A DNA stretch of 6,182 nucleotides from a bacterium (GTDB taxonomy: Bacteria > Vulcanimicrobiota > Vulcanimicrobiia > Vulcanimicrobiales > SCRA01). Positions within the stretch are counted from its first letter, which is position 1; every line of letters starts with the position of its first letter. Under the pieces are notes generated by a model. It saw nothing but the letters and a program-made list of their open reading frames with translations. It was not told the DNA's origin and ran no database searches. The stretch covers positions 1 to 6,182 of the forward strand of contig SCRI01000070.1 of assembly GCA_004298675.1 (NCBI GenBank), read 5' to 3'. Both the position numbers and the translations under genes were made by a program. Shown piece by piece: positions 1 through 6,087 of the stretch.

Positions 1-1
1 G

Positions 2-169
2 TACGGGATCGATCCGGGTCTGATCTTCTCGTTTCCGTCACGGACCGAGAACGGCGTCTCACGGATCGTCGAGGGAATCACGCACGACGATTTCGGCCGG
101 AAGAAGCTTCAGGACACGCTCGAGGAGTTGCGCAAGGAGCGCGACGCAGTCAAGGAACTCGAGCGGTGA
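2..169 (+). CDS. mdh: Malate dehydrogenase, C-terminal end (partial)
   Basis: Only the last 55 codons are present; the gene begins before the window. The frame starts at base 2 and ends at TGA 167-169. Malate dehydrogenase interconverts malate and oxaloacetate with NAD(H) in the cytosolic TCA cycle. The visible tail carries the pattern of the family's C-terminus: [14 protein letters not shown], then an IVEGI strand, a DDFGRKKLQ turn, and the final helix [16 protein letters not shown], which matches the 'EL..ERDAVK.LG' ending typical of bacterial MDH of the MalDH/cytosolic type. The NAD site and catalytic His/Arg lie upstream and cannot be checked. Lactate dehydrogenases share the fold, but this tail resembles MDH more. 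The gene converges on the - strand membrane-protein gene, with 27 bases between the two stop codons. Confidence 0.85.
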   Translation, partial: YGIDPGLIFSFPSRTENGVSRIVEGITHDDFGRKKLQDTLEELRKERDAVKELER

Positions 170-203
170 GGTAGTTCCGGATCACCAACCCGACTCTCAC
201 CGC
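163..203. terminator. Inverted repeat spanning both convergent stop codons; possible bidirectional terminator
   Basis: GCGGTGAG at 163-170 and CTCACCGC at 196-203 are perfect 8-base complements separated by 25 bases. The left arm contains the mdh stop and the right arm the stop of the convergent gene. A stem here would sit at the end of both transcripts. There is no T-run on either side and the loop is long, so a classical intrinsic terminator is not shown. The pairing may partly reflect chance. Confidence 0.3.
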
Positions 204-586
204 GCCCACGAGCGCGGAAGAAACGCGATCGTGAAGCGCTCGCCTCGCGCCGCCCGCGCCGCCAGCGCAACGTTCAGTGCGAGGCCTAGCACGATCGCCG
301 CGACATCGAGCACAAAACCCAGCGCATAGATCCAGACGGTCGCCGCCGTACCCACCGGTAAACGCAACGCGAGCGCCACGCCAACGAGCACGGCCGGCAA
401 TGCCAACACGATCAGCAGCGCCGCCGTCTCCACGAGCCCTAGCGCCACCGCCTGGCGGATATGGGCACGAAACCATGCGGAGGCGGGACGTGCGGCGGGC
501 GCGAGCTCAGGGAGCGCGAGCACCCAGAACGCATAGGCACCTGCCGCACGCTGACGCTCCTCAGGTGTCGGCTCGACGTACTCCAT
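197..586 (-). CDS. Small membrane protein, Tic20/DUF4870-like
   Basis: A 129-residue protein with ATG at 586-584 and TGA at 199-197. Three hydrophobic stretches are visible: about residues 16-29, 49-75 and 84-110. Between the first and second lies FRAHIRQAVALG (residues 39-50), which resembles the 'F..FHarQAl' signature of the DUF4870/Tic20-like family of small bacterial membrane proteins. The GERFTI stretch at 115-120 fits that family's conserved end. Its molecular function is not known, and I assign the family by eye only. It lies 48 bases downstream of the LysM-NlpC/P60 gene on the same strand and is probably co-transcribed with it. The Shine-Dalgarno match is weak (AAGCGAG shortly before the start). 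Codon use and GC resemble the neighbours. Confidence 0.75.
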   Translation of the reverse strand: MEYVEPTPEERQRAAGAYAFWVLALPELAPAARPASAWFRAHIRQAVALGLVETAALLIVLALPAVLVGVALALRLPVGTAATVWIYALGFVLDVAAIVLGLALNVALAARAARGERFTIAFLPRSWAR

Positions 587-589
587 GCG

Positions 590-628
590 ACTCGCTTCGA
601 CGGCGCACCGGGCGCCGCCCGCGCGAGT
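590..628 (-). other. Nested inverted repeats in the gap before the DUF4870-like gene
   Basis: The 48-base gap between the hydrolase stop and the membrane-protein start holds an inner hairpin, CGGGC 609-613 with GCCCG 617-621. An outer pair, ACTCGC 590-595 with GCGAGT 623-628, encloses it. In the - strand RNA the outer stem would cover the weak ribosome-binding sequence AAGCGAG of the downstream gene. No T-run follows, so it is not a clear terminator. It may limit translation of the downstream gene, or it may be a chance result of the high GC. Confidence 0.25.
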
Positions 629-634
629 AGGACG

Positions 635-1378
635 CTAGGAGTGAACGTTATGCGAGGCCGCGACGCGCTTTGCGCCGAGGAAACGATTGGCCCAGTAAGA
701 CTCCGACAGGCTAGAAACCATCACGCCGTGGCTGGAGCTATGCGCGAAGCGCCCGTCACCCAAGTAGATGCCGACGTGCGACGCTCCAGGCGCATAGGTC
801 TGGAAGAACACGAGATCGCCGGCCTGGAGGTGACCGGTTGGGACGCGCCTGCCCACGAGATACTGCGCATCCGCCGTGCGCGGCAGATGGACGCCGATCA
901 TGGCGAAGACGTGCTGCACGTAGCCGGAGCAATCGAAGCCGGAGGCCGTGGTGCCGCCCCAGGCGTACGGAACGCCGATGAAGCTGAGCGCCGCGTGCGA
1001 AACTTCCCGGGCGTAGGCCGCCGAACGTGCGAGGAACGTCCCGACCAGTCCGCCGGCGCTATTTTCAGGCCGCCCTGCGGCCACAACCGCCGTATCGCCG
1101 GTCCACTGCGTGACGTCGGCACCCTCCACCGGGGCCGTTGCCACGCGCGCCGGCACTGCGGGATCTTCCTGCAGCAACAACCGCTGGCCTGGCTGGAGCG
1201 TTCCCGCCCGCCCGCCTTCGAGGTCGTTGTACCGCGCCAAACTCTCGGGCGAGAGGTGCGCTTCATGGGCGATCGAGTAGAGGGTCTCCCCTGGCCGCAC
1301 CACGTGTACCTGGGGTGCGGCAAGGGCGGGGGATGCCAGTGCACACATCAAGGCACCGGCGATTAACAACGAGCGCAA
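635..1378 (-). CDS. Secreted LysM - NlpC/P60 peptidoglycan endopeptidase
   Basis: A 247-residue exported cell-wall hydrolase. Residues 1-20 are a signal peptide (MRSLL, a hydrophobic core, then ALA before APQ). Residues 25-69 are one LysM domain (HVVRPGETLYSIA ... LQPGQRLLL) that binds glycan strands. After a linker of about 60 residues, residues 125-240 form an NlpC/P60 cysteine peptidase. Cys150 in FDCSGYV, His201 in SHVGIYLG and probably His213 form the catalytic triad, and YAWGGTT (138-144) is the usual family motif. Such enzymes cut stem peptides, commonly the D-Glu/meso-DAP bond; the exact bond is inferred. The start is TTG (1378-1376): it precedes the signal peptide, has AGAGGA five bases upstream, and the frame has a stop at 1408-1406 with no ATG between. 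An ATG start at codon 11 would destroy the signal peptide. A c-di-AMP riboswitch lies immediately upstream. Confidence 0.95.
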   Translation of the reverse strand: MRSLLIAGALMCALASPALAAPQVHVVRPGETLYSIAHEAHLSPESLARYNDLEGGRAGTLQPGQRLLLQEDPAVPARVATAPVEGADVTQWTGDTAVVAAGRPENSAGGLVGTFLARSAAYAREVSHAALSFIGVPYAWGGTTASGFDCSGYVQHVFAMIGVHLPRTADAQYLVGRRVPTGHLQAGDLVFFQTYAPGASHVGIYLGDGRFAHSSSHGVMVSSLSESYWANRFLGAKRVAASHNVHS

Positions 1379-1383
1379 ACCTG

Positions 1384-1389
1384 TCCTCT
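1384..1389 (-). promoter_or_regulatory. Ribosome binding site of the LysM-NlpC/P60 gene
   Basis: AGAGGA reads on the - strand at 1389-1384, five bases before the TTG start. It supports that unusual start codon. It lies only four bases downstream of the 3' strand of the riboswitch's closing stem P1, so the fold of the aptamer could affect its access to ribosomes. Confidence 0.7.
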
Positions 1390-1391
1390 TT

Positions 1392-1520
1392 CCACACCTA
1401 CGGGGTTAGCTGACGGGTTCGGGCGGAAAGATCGCCCTGGCGCCTCCACGGCGCGTTCACCCCAAAAAAACGGGTCCCCCGCTCCATGACGGTAGGGAGC
1501 CGCCATGGATTCGGTGTTCT
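1392..1520 (-). ncRNA. ydaO/yuaA-type c-di-AMP riboswitch
   Basis: Read on the - strand, this leader carries the conserved blocks of the ydaO aptamer in order. They are CACCGAATCC (1516-1507); a GCTCC/GGAGC stem; GGGGGACCC (1480-1472); GGGGTGAA (1463-1456); and CGAACCCGTCAGCTAACCCC followed by GTAGG (1421-1397). The closing stem P1 is visible as ACACC 1517-1513 paired with GGTGT 1398-1394. ydaO aptamers bind c-di-AMP and usually lower expression of wall-hydrolase or osmolyte/K+ genes when the ligand is abundant. Here the gene controlled is the LysM-NlpC/P60 hydrolase. P1 ends only about 15 bases from the start codon, with no terminator after it, so control of ribosome access is more likely than downstream termination. 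The c-di-AMP synthase operon lies directly upstream on the same strand. Confidence 0.92.
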
Positions 1521-1576
1521 GACGAGCCTGCTTCCGTGGGGGAGCACGGCTAGGGAAAACACACGGCGTACTTGGA

Positions 1577-1630
1577 AGGGGAGCAAGCCCCCTGCCGCCT
1601 CCCCCTTTCTCCTTCCGGGGCTACCGCCCC
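1577..1630 (-). terminator. GC-rich hairpins after glmM; weak terminator candidates
   Basis: Between the glmM stop and the riboswitch, the - strand RNA could form GGGGC/GCCCC with a four-base loop (1630-1617). A second stem, AGGGGG/TCCCCT, has a CTTGC loop (1593-1577). Neither is followed at once by a T-run; the nearest T-rich stretch (GTTTT) comes over 15 bases later. They may end glmM transcription or only slow it. The rest of 1524-1653 has no convincing gene and no clear -10/-35 pair, apart from another small stem, CCGTG 1534-1538 with CACGG 1545-1549, just before the aptamer. Whether the riboswitch RNA starts here or comes by readthrough from glmM is undecided. Confidence 0.2.
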
Positions 1631-1653
1631 CTTCTTCGGCTTTACAGCGTGAT

Positions 1654-3003
1654 CTAGAGCGCACCGTCGCCGGCGGCACGGATCGCGGCGGCGATCTCCT
1701 CCGCCATGCGCATCACCTCGCCGCGATCGGGTCCTTCGACCATCACGCGCAGGAGCGGCTCCGTCCCGCTAGGGCGGACCACGACACGCCCCTCAGTTCC
1801 AAGCGCGCCTTCGATCTCCTCGATGCGGCGGCGCACCGCGGCGTGCTCCAGCAGCTCCTTGCGGCCGCTCCGCACGTTCACCAGCACCTGGGGGTAGGTC
1901 TTCACGCAGGCGGCCAACTCCTCCAGGCGCAAGCCGGAGCGAGCCATGAGCGAAAAGACCGAGACCGCAGTCATCGGCCCGTCGCCGGTCGAGTTGCGCC
2001 GCAAATCGATGACATGCCCCGACTGCTCGCCGCCCAGCGGATGGCCGCCGGCACGCATGCGCTCCAACACGTAGCGGTCTCCCACGACCGTGCGCTCCAA
2101 GCGCAGCCCCATGCCGTCGAGCGCGCGTTCCAGTCCCACGTTGGACATCACGGTCGCTACCACCGTTGCGCCCGGCAACGCCCCCTCGCGCAGCATCTGC
2201 GCCGCCAGCATCGCCAGCACCTGATCGCCGTTCACGGCGTGCCCGTGCTCGTCTACGAAGAGCGCGCGGTCGGCGTCACCGTCGAAGGCCACGCCGACGC
2301 TCCCCGGGTGCCGGCGCACCTCCGCGATCAAAGGCTCCAGATTGGTCGCGCCGCAGGCGACGTTGATGCGCGCGCCGTCCGGCTCGCAATTGATGGCGTG
2401 CACCGTCGCGCCGAGATTGGTGAGTGCCTGCGGGCCGATTCGATAGGCGGCACCGAAGGCGCCGTCCACGACGATCACCATGCCTGCCAGCGGCGCGCCG
2501 TGCGCCGCAATGTGCGCGAGGTAGCGCTCTTGGAGCTCCGGAGCCGCGGCGACGCCGCCGACGCCCAACCCGGTCGGGCGCGGACCGTTGGCAGCCGTGA
2601 CGTCGGCCTCGATCTCCTCTTCGAGCGCATCGGAGAGCTTGAAACCGTCGGCGCCGAAGAGCTTGATGCCGTTGTCGGCGATGGGATTGTGCGACGCCGA
2701 GATCATCGCCCCCGCGGCCGCGCCCGAACTGCGCGTGAGCAGCGCCACGGCTGGCGTGGGGAGCACTCCCAAGAGCAGCACGTCGCGGCCGGCGGAGCAG
2801 ATGCCGGCTACCAGCGCAGCCTCCAACATCGGACCCGAGACCCGCGTGTCGCGCCCGACCACGATCGGCCGGCTCGCGTCGACCTCGTGCGCCAGCACGA
2901 CCGCAGCGGCGCGCCCCACGGCAAACGCCAACTCGGGCGTGAGATCCGCGTTGGCCACGCCCCTGACCCCATCGGTCCCAAAAATGTGCTGCTGCTCGGG
3001 CAC
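1654..3003 (-). CDS. glmM: Phosphoglucosamine mutase GlmM
   Basis: A 449-residue enzyme, the usual GlmM length. It converts glucosamine-6-phosphate to glucosamine-1-phosphate in the cytosol, the step leading to UDP-GlcNAc for peptidoglycan. Visible motifs in order: the N-terminal FGTDGVRG (8-15); the catalytic phosphoserine loop ISASHNP with Ser104; the Mg2+ loop DGDADR (Asp241, 243, 245); the sugar-recognition loop GGEQSGH (324-330), whose form fits GlmM rather than other phosphohexomutases; and the phosphate-binding loop RPSGTEPLLRVMVE (410-423). The start is GTG (3003-3001), seven codons before the conserved motif. AGGAG overlaps the end of cdaR about 13 bases upstream, a rather long spacing. 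The gene is last in the cdaA-cdaR-glmM cluster, 16 bases after cdaR. In Firmicutes, GlmM binds and inhibits CdaA; the same here is inference. Confidence 0.97.
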   Translation of the reverse strand: MPEQQHIFGTDGVRGVANADLTPELAFAVGRAAAVVLAHEVDASRPIVVGRDTRVSGPMLEAALVAGICSAGRDVLLLGVLPTPAVALLTRSSGAAAGAMISASHNPIADNGIKLFGADGFKLSDALEEEIEADVTAANGPRPTGLGVGGVAAAPELQERYLAHIAAHGAPLAGMVIVVDGAFGAAYRIGPQALTNLGATVHAINCEPDGARINVACGATNLEPLIAEVRRHPGSVGVAFDGDADRALFVDEHGHAVNGDQVLAMLAAQMLREGALPGATVVATVMSNVGLERALDGMGLRLERTVVGDRYVLERMRAGGHPLGGEQSGHVIDLRRNSTGDGPMTAVSVFSLMARSGLRLEELAACVKTYPQVLVNVRSGRKELLEHAAVRRRIEEIEGALGTEGRVVVRPSGTEPLLRVMVEGPDRGEVMRMAEEIAAAIRAAGDGAL

Positions 3004-3019
3004 TGCTCGGTCTCTGCTC

Positions 3020-3691
3020 CTACTGACTGGTAGTGACGCTTTTAGGGACGCTGACGTGCACGACGTTGGGCGAGATCGTGATCTCGCCCAACGGGTGCCC
3101 GTTCAGATCGAGGGCAGCCGGCGCCAGTAACGCGTCAAAGCCCACCGTAAGCCGATCGCCGGGGACCTCCGCGGCGACGATCACGATGCGTGAAAGCTGC
3201 GAGGCGGGGCCGCGCACGAGCACCGTCGTGGGCACGACGTTGGCGCCCACCGTTGCAGAGCCCTGCGGCCTTCCGCGATACTGCACGGTCACCGGCAGAC
3301 GCCGCGAGACCAGACGATCGACGCTCACGACGATCGAAGCAGGGCGGACACGCTCTACGTTGATATCCTTGGGACCGACGACGCGCGGCACGAGACTAAA
3401 GGTGCCGGTGCTCAGGCCATGCAGGTCGACGTAGGCGACGAACTCTTTGGACGCAGGCGCGTCGAACGGCCCGCGATCGCCGCTGACGATGACGGTCACC
3501 GTCTGCGCCACGGGTTGCGCTACCAAACCAGCGGCGAGGTTGCGCACGACGATTGGAACCTCGACCTGCTGCGTGATGCCCGCGCGCACGCCCGGGTTCG
3601 CACCGTAGGTGAGATAGGCCCAGGCCAAGATCGCCAGGGCCAGTGAGAGCGCTTTGAGCTTGAGATTGCGCCTGAAGAAGCCCCCGATCAT
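3020..3691 (-). CDS. cdaR: CdaR (YbbR-domain), regulator of the diadenylate cyclase
   Basis: A 223-residue membrane-anchored protein. A basic N-terminus (FFRRNLKLK) leads into one transmembrane helix at about 12-29, after which the chain lies outside the membrane. Two YbbR-like beta domains follow, about residues 40-124 (VPIVVRNLAAGLV ... PASIVVSVDRL) and 130-217 (LPVTVQYRGRPQGS ... VVHVSVP). Known CdaR proteins contact CdaA in the membrane and change its activity. The start is ATG 3691-3689, overlapping the cdaA stop as ATGA, which indicates translational coupling. A longer reading frame continues upstream but only as antisense-like noise inside cdaA. The protein is short: the Bacillus subtilis homologue has four YbbR repeats and about twice the length. 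Identity rests on the anchor, the repeats and the position between cdaA and glmM. Confidence 0.92.
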   Translation of the reverse strand: MIGGFFRRNLKLKALSLALAILAWAYLTYGANPGVRAGITQQVEVPIVVRNLAAGLVAQPVAQTVTVIVSGDRGPFDAPASKEFVAYVDLHGLSTGTFSLVPRVVGPKDINVERVRPASIVVSVDRLVSRRLPVTVQYRGRPQGSATVGANVVPTTVLVRGPASQLSRIVIVAAEVPGDRLTVGFDALLAPAALDLNGHPLGEITISPNVVHVSVPKSVTTSQ

Positions 3692-4539
3692 CCGCGCGAG
3701 CTCTCGGTGCGCTCCACGCGCAGGCGCTGCCGCAGGGCGGTGACCACGCTCTCCACGCGATTGCGTGCCGGTACCGTCGCGTGGATGCAGGCGCGCAAGA
3801 CTTTGCGCAGCCGCTCCTCGTCGTCCAACTCGCGCGAGAGACGTCCACCACGAGCCACCGCGATGTTTCCCGTCTCCTCCGAGACGACCAGCGCGATCGC
3901 ATCGCTTTGTTCGGTGAGGCCGATGGCGGCACGGTGGCGCGTTCCCAGCCGCCGGTCCAGCCACATCGCCTCGGTCAACGGAAGGAAGCAGCCCGCTGCC
4001 ACGATCCGGTCGCCGCGCACGATCACCGCGCCGTCGTGCAGCGGAGCGCGCGGTGTGAACAGCGTGAGCAGCAGCTCCGGCGTCAACTTCGCGTCCAGCG
4101 CCGTTCCGCTCTCCACGAACTCTTGCAGGCCGCTCTGCTGCTCGATCACCACCAGCGCGCCGATCTCGCTGCGCGAGAGGATCGTCGCGGCGCGCGCCAA
4201 GGCCTCCACCACGCGCTCGAGATCCGCGCTCTCGCCCGGCTCCTCTTGGGCCGGATGGAAGAACTCACCGCGCCCGATGCGCTCCAGCGCGCGGCGCAGC
4301 TCCGGCTGAAAGACGATCGGCAACGTCACCGCCGTCCCCAGCACCAGATACTGCAGGAGCGTCTTGAGCACGACCAGGTGCAACATGTTGGCGATGGCCA
4401 TGACGGCGATGAGCGTCAGCAGCCCGAGCATGATCTGCACGGCGCGGGTGCCGCGGATCAGCAGCAGCAGGTAGTAGATCAGCGTGCTGGTTGCCAGAAC
4501 GTCGAGCGCCGCCAGTATCCACGAGGGCACGTGAAGCAT
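3688..4539 (-). CDS. cdaA: Membrane diadenylate cyclase CdaA (c-di-AMP synthase)
   Basis: A 283-residue enzyme that condenses two ATP into cyclic di-AMP at the cytosolic face of the membrane. Three hydrophobic helices lie at about residues 8-28, 33-53 and 56-77, followed by the linker FQPELRRALERIGRG (77-91) typical of CdaA. The DAC (DisA_N) domain covers about 105-265. The catalytic DGA motif is at 169-171 within APLHDGAVIV, and the ATP-binding RHR motif at 201-203 within LGTRHRAAIGLTEQSDA; both are intact. The tail VSEETGNIAVARGG is also typical. The start is ATG 4539-4537, which shares one base with the upstream gene's TAA stop (TAATG), and the end overlaps cdaR (ATGA). The gene is therefore the second of a tight four-gene block. 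No phosphodiesterase for c-di-AMP is visible in the window. Confidence 0.97.
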   Translation of the reverse strand: MLHVPSWILAALDVLATSTLIYYLLLLIRGTRAVQIMLGLLTLIAVMAIANMLHLVVLKTLLQYLVLGTAVTLPIVFQPELRRALERIGRGEFFHPAQEEPGESADLERVVEALARAATILSRSEIGALVVIEQQSGLQEFVESGTALDAKLTPELLLTLFTPRAPLHDGAVIVRGDRIVAAGCFLPLTEAMWLDRRLGTRHRAAIGLTEQSDAIALVVSEETGNIAVARGGRLSRELDDEERLRKVLRACIHATVPARNRVESVVTALRQRLRVERTESSRG

Positions 4540-5063
4540 TAGAGGTGAGCCTCGAGGACGTCGCGAGGCGAGATATCCGCGCCCAGCCCCGTCGCTGCAA
4601 TGGCGGCCACCGTGCGGAGGGGCACCGGTGAGAGCAAGCGCACCGCACAGGCCTCCCCGTTCGAGATCAGCTCTAGGTCGATGAGGTCGCGTACCAACGC
4701 GTACGGCGTGCGTTCCGTCGCCAGGCGCAGCAGCAACGCGCGCGCGCGCCGCTCCAGTTGCACGCCGGTGGGGGCGCCACGTCCGCCCAGCGCCTCCTCC
4801 AGCAGCGCCGCACCGCGTTGCGTGGCAGGCTCTACGGAGAGATAGAGCGCGGGCGGGCGTTCGCAGCGCACGTCGGCACCGAGCACGCGTCGCGCCGCAG
4901 GCTCGTCGAACGGTCCGGCTACGACGGCAAAGGTGCAATCGACGGCGAACGCGACGCGCCAAGCCCGCAGCGAGCCGCCCTCACGCTCGCACCACGCGGC
5001 GAAGGCTTCGTGCACGGCCTCGTCGAGCGCACGCAGGGCGCACACTCCCGTCAACGCATCCAT
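4539..5063 (-). CDS. Unrecognised 174-residue protein coupled to cdaA
   Basis: I do not recognise a family. The chosen start is ATG 5063-5061 (GGGA about five bases upstream); an ATG at 5075-5073 would add four residues. The stop TAA overlaps the cdaA ATG by one base. The protein appears soluble: there is no signal peptide or clear membrane helix. It looks like alternating strands and amphipathic helices, with a helix at about 10-28 containing AVHEAFAAWCERE, a strand AFAVDCTFAVVAG, a strand PALYLSVE, then helix-rich stretches (ERRARALLLRLATE, YALVRDLIDLELIS) and the end GLGADISPRDVLEAHL. Cysteines are scattered and form no metal-site pattern. It heads the c-di-AMP operon and diverges from rsgA. 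High-GC codon use like its neighbours and the start/stop overlap argue that it is real. A role tied to CdaA is inferred from position only. Confidence 0.8.
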   Translation of the reverse strand: MDALTGVCALRALDEAVHEAFAAWCEREGGSLRAWRVAFAVDCTFAVVAGPFDEPAARRVLGADVRCERPPALYLSVEPATQRGAALLEEALGGRGAPTGVQLERRARALLLRLATERTPYALVRDLIDLELISNGEACAVRLLSPVPLRTVAAIAATGLGADISPRDVLEAHL

Positions 5064-5124
5064 TGTCCCGCACATCTTCCCCGCCGCAGGCCGAGCGTTC
5101 CTGGGCCGCGAACGCCGCCGCTCG
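5064..5124. promoter_or_regulatory. Divergent intergenic region with an inverted repeat
   Basis: These 61 bases separate the outward-facing starts of the cdaA-linked operon and rsgA, so promoters for both should lie here or inside the opposite gene. GCGTTC 5095-5100 and GAACGC 5110-5115 form a 6-base inverted repeat with a nine-base spacer, near the middle, in the shape of a dimer operator. I see no convincing -10 or -35 boxes in the GC-rich sequence and no good Shine-Dalgarno sequence before rsgA. Confidence 0.35.
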
Positions 5125-6087
5125 ATGAGGCAGAGCAAGCACCGCGCCCTGCGGGAGGCGGGCCCCGTGCAGCCGGCCGTGGTGGTCTCGCGTGGCCGTA
5201 ATCGCGCGTGGGTCGCCGTGGAGGAAGACGGCACGTTGCTGCTCTGCGATTTCCCCTCGCTCGACGTGCTGCCGGCCGTGGGCGACAGCGTGCTGATCCG
5301 TCCCGCGCAGGGTGCCCCCGGCGAGGGCATCATCGTCGAACTGCTGCCGCGGACACGCGCGATCACGCGCACCACCGCCGCGGGTGAGCGCAAGACCATG
5401 GCCGCCAACGTCGACTTGCTGGTGATCGTCGCGGCCCTCGCGCGCCCTGCGCTGCGCTACGGGTTCATCGACCGTGCGTTGGCGTTTGCCGAGCATCAGG
5501 AGATCGCACCGCTGGTGGCGTTGACCAAGGCCGATCTGGCCGCCACCGAGACGCTGACGCAGGCACTCGCGCTCTACCGTAACCGCCTGCGCTACGACAC
5601 GCTCGTGCTGAGCACCGTGGACCATCGCGGCATCGCCGAGCTGGGGGAGCAGATCGCGGGGCGGCGAGCGCTGATGCTGGGCCAAAGCGGAGTCGGCAAG
5701 TCCTCGCTGTTCAGGGCGCTAGGGGCCGACCGCGGCGCGCGCGTGGGCGAAGTCAACGAGCGTACCGGGCGCGGGCGCCAAACCACGACCAGCTCGCGCT
5801 TGGCCTACCTGGGCCACGGCTTTCTCATCGACACTCCGGGAGTGCGCGAGTTCTCCCTGGCGGATCTGGACGCGGGTGAGCTGGCCGGTTGCTTCCGCGA
5901 TCTCGCCCCCTATGTGGGGCGCTGCCGCTTTCCGGACTGCCGCCACCAAGAGGAGCCCGCGTGCGCGGTCAAGGCCGCCGTGGAGGCCGGGGAGATCCTG
6001 GCGGTACGCTACGCCAGCTACCGGCGCGCCCTGGAGCAGGCTACCCGCTCTCTCCTGAGCGACGTAGTGGCTCGTCTGAGAATCTGA
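5125..6087 (+). CDS. rsgA: Ribosome small-subunit-dependent GTPase RsgA
   Basis: A 320-residue circularly permuted GTPase that acts in late maturation of the 30S subunit. An OB-fold covers about residues 13-75 (VVVSRGRNRAWVAVE ... GDSVLIRP). The permuted G-motif order is visible: G4 TKAD 134-137, then G1 GQSGVGKSS 186-194, G2 with the TTT of GRGRQTTT (215-222), and G3 DTPG 236-239. The C-terminal zinc site has Cys267, Cys272, His274 and Cys280 (CRFPDCRH ... C). Length fits the family (about 300-350). The start ATG 5125 sits 13 residues before the OB-fold; the frame is open further upstream, but that part overlaps the divergent gene and looks non-coding. No clear ribosome binding site precedes it, so leaderless translation is possible. 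All key residues are intact. Confidence 0.95.
   Translation: MRQSKHRALREAGPVQPAVVVSRGRNRAWVAVEEDGTLLLCDFPSLDVLPAVGDSVLIRPAQGAPGEGIIVELLPRTRAITRTTAAGERKTMAANVDLLVIVAALARPALRYGFIDRALAFAEHQEIAPLVALTKADLAATETLTQALALYRNRLRYDTLVLSTVDHRGIAELGEQIAGRRALMLGQSGVGKSSLFRALGADRGARVGEVNERTGRGRQTTTSSRLAYLGHGFLIDTPGVREFSLADLDAGELAGCFRDLAPYVGRCRFPDCRHQEEPACAVKAAVEAGEILAVRYASYRRALEQATRSLLSDVVARLRI

Noticed and set aside
461-1366. + strand open frame of 301 codons opposite the LysM-NlpC/P60 gene
   Set aside because: It runs across two genes on the other strand and the gap between them, has no recognisable domain, and the - strand genes have clear signal, LysM and catalytic motifs.
1486-3033. Long + strand open frame (515 codons) opposite glmM
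   Set aside because: It is antisense to glmM, which has all its motifs. The product is low-complexity His/Arg/Ala-rich sequence with no domain, as expected from the opposite strand of a high-GC gene, and its start lies inside the riboswitch.
3692-3964. N-terminal extension of cdaR giving a 314-residue protein
   Set aside because: The extension lies wholly within cdaA in another frame, is Arg/Gly-rich noise, and would put a signal-anchor helix in mid-protein. The ATGA overlap start at 3691 is natural.
4540-4962. N-terminal extension of cdaA to 424 residues
   Set aside because: It overlaps the upstream gene in another frame and is Arg/Ala-rich. CdaA proteins normally start just before the first membrane helix, as the ATG at 4539 does.
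4933-5124. Upstream start for rsgA adding 64 residues
   Set aside because: That part overlaps the divergent gene and is compositionally unlike RsgA. The OB-fold begins shortly after the ATG at 5125.
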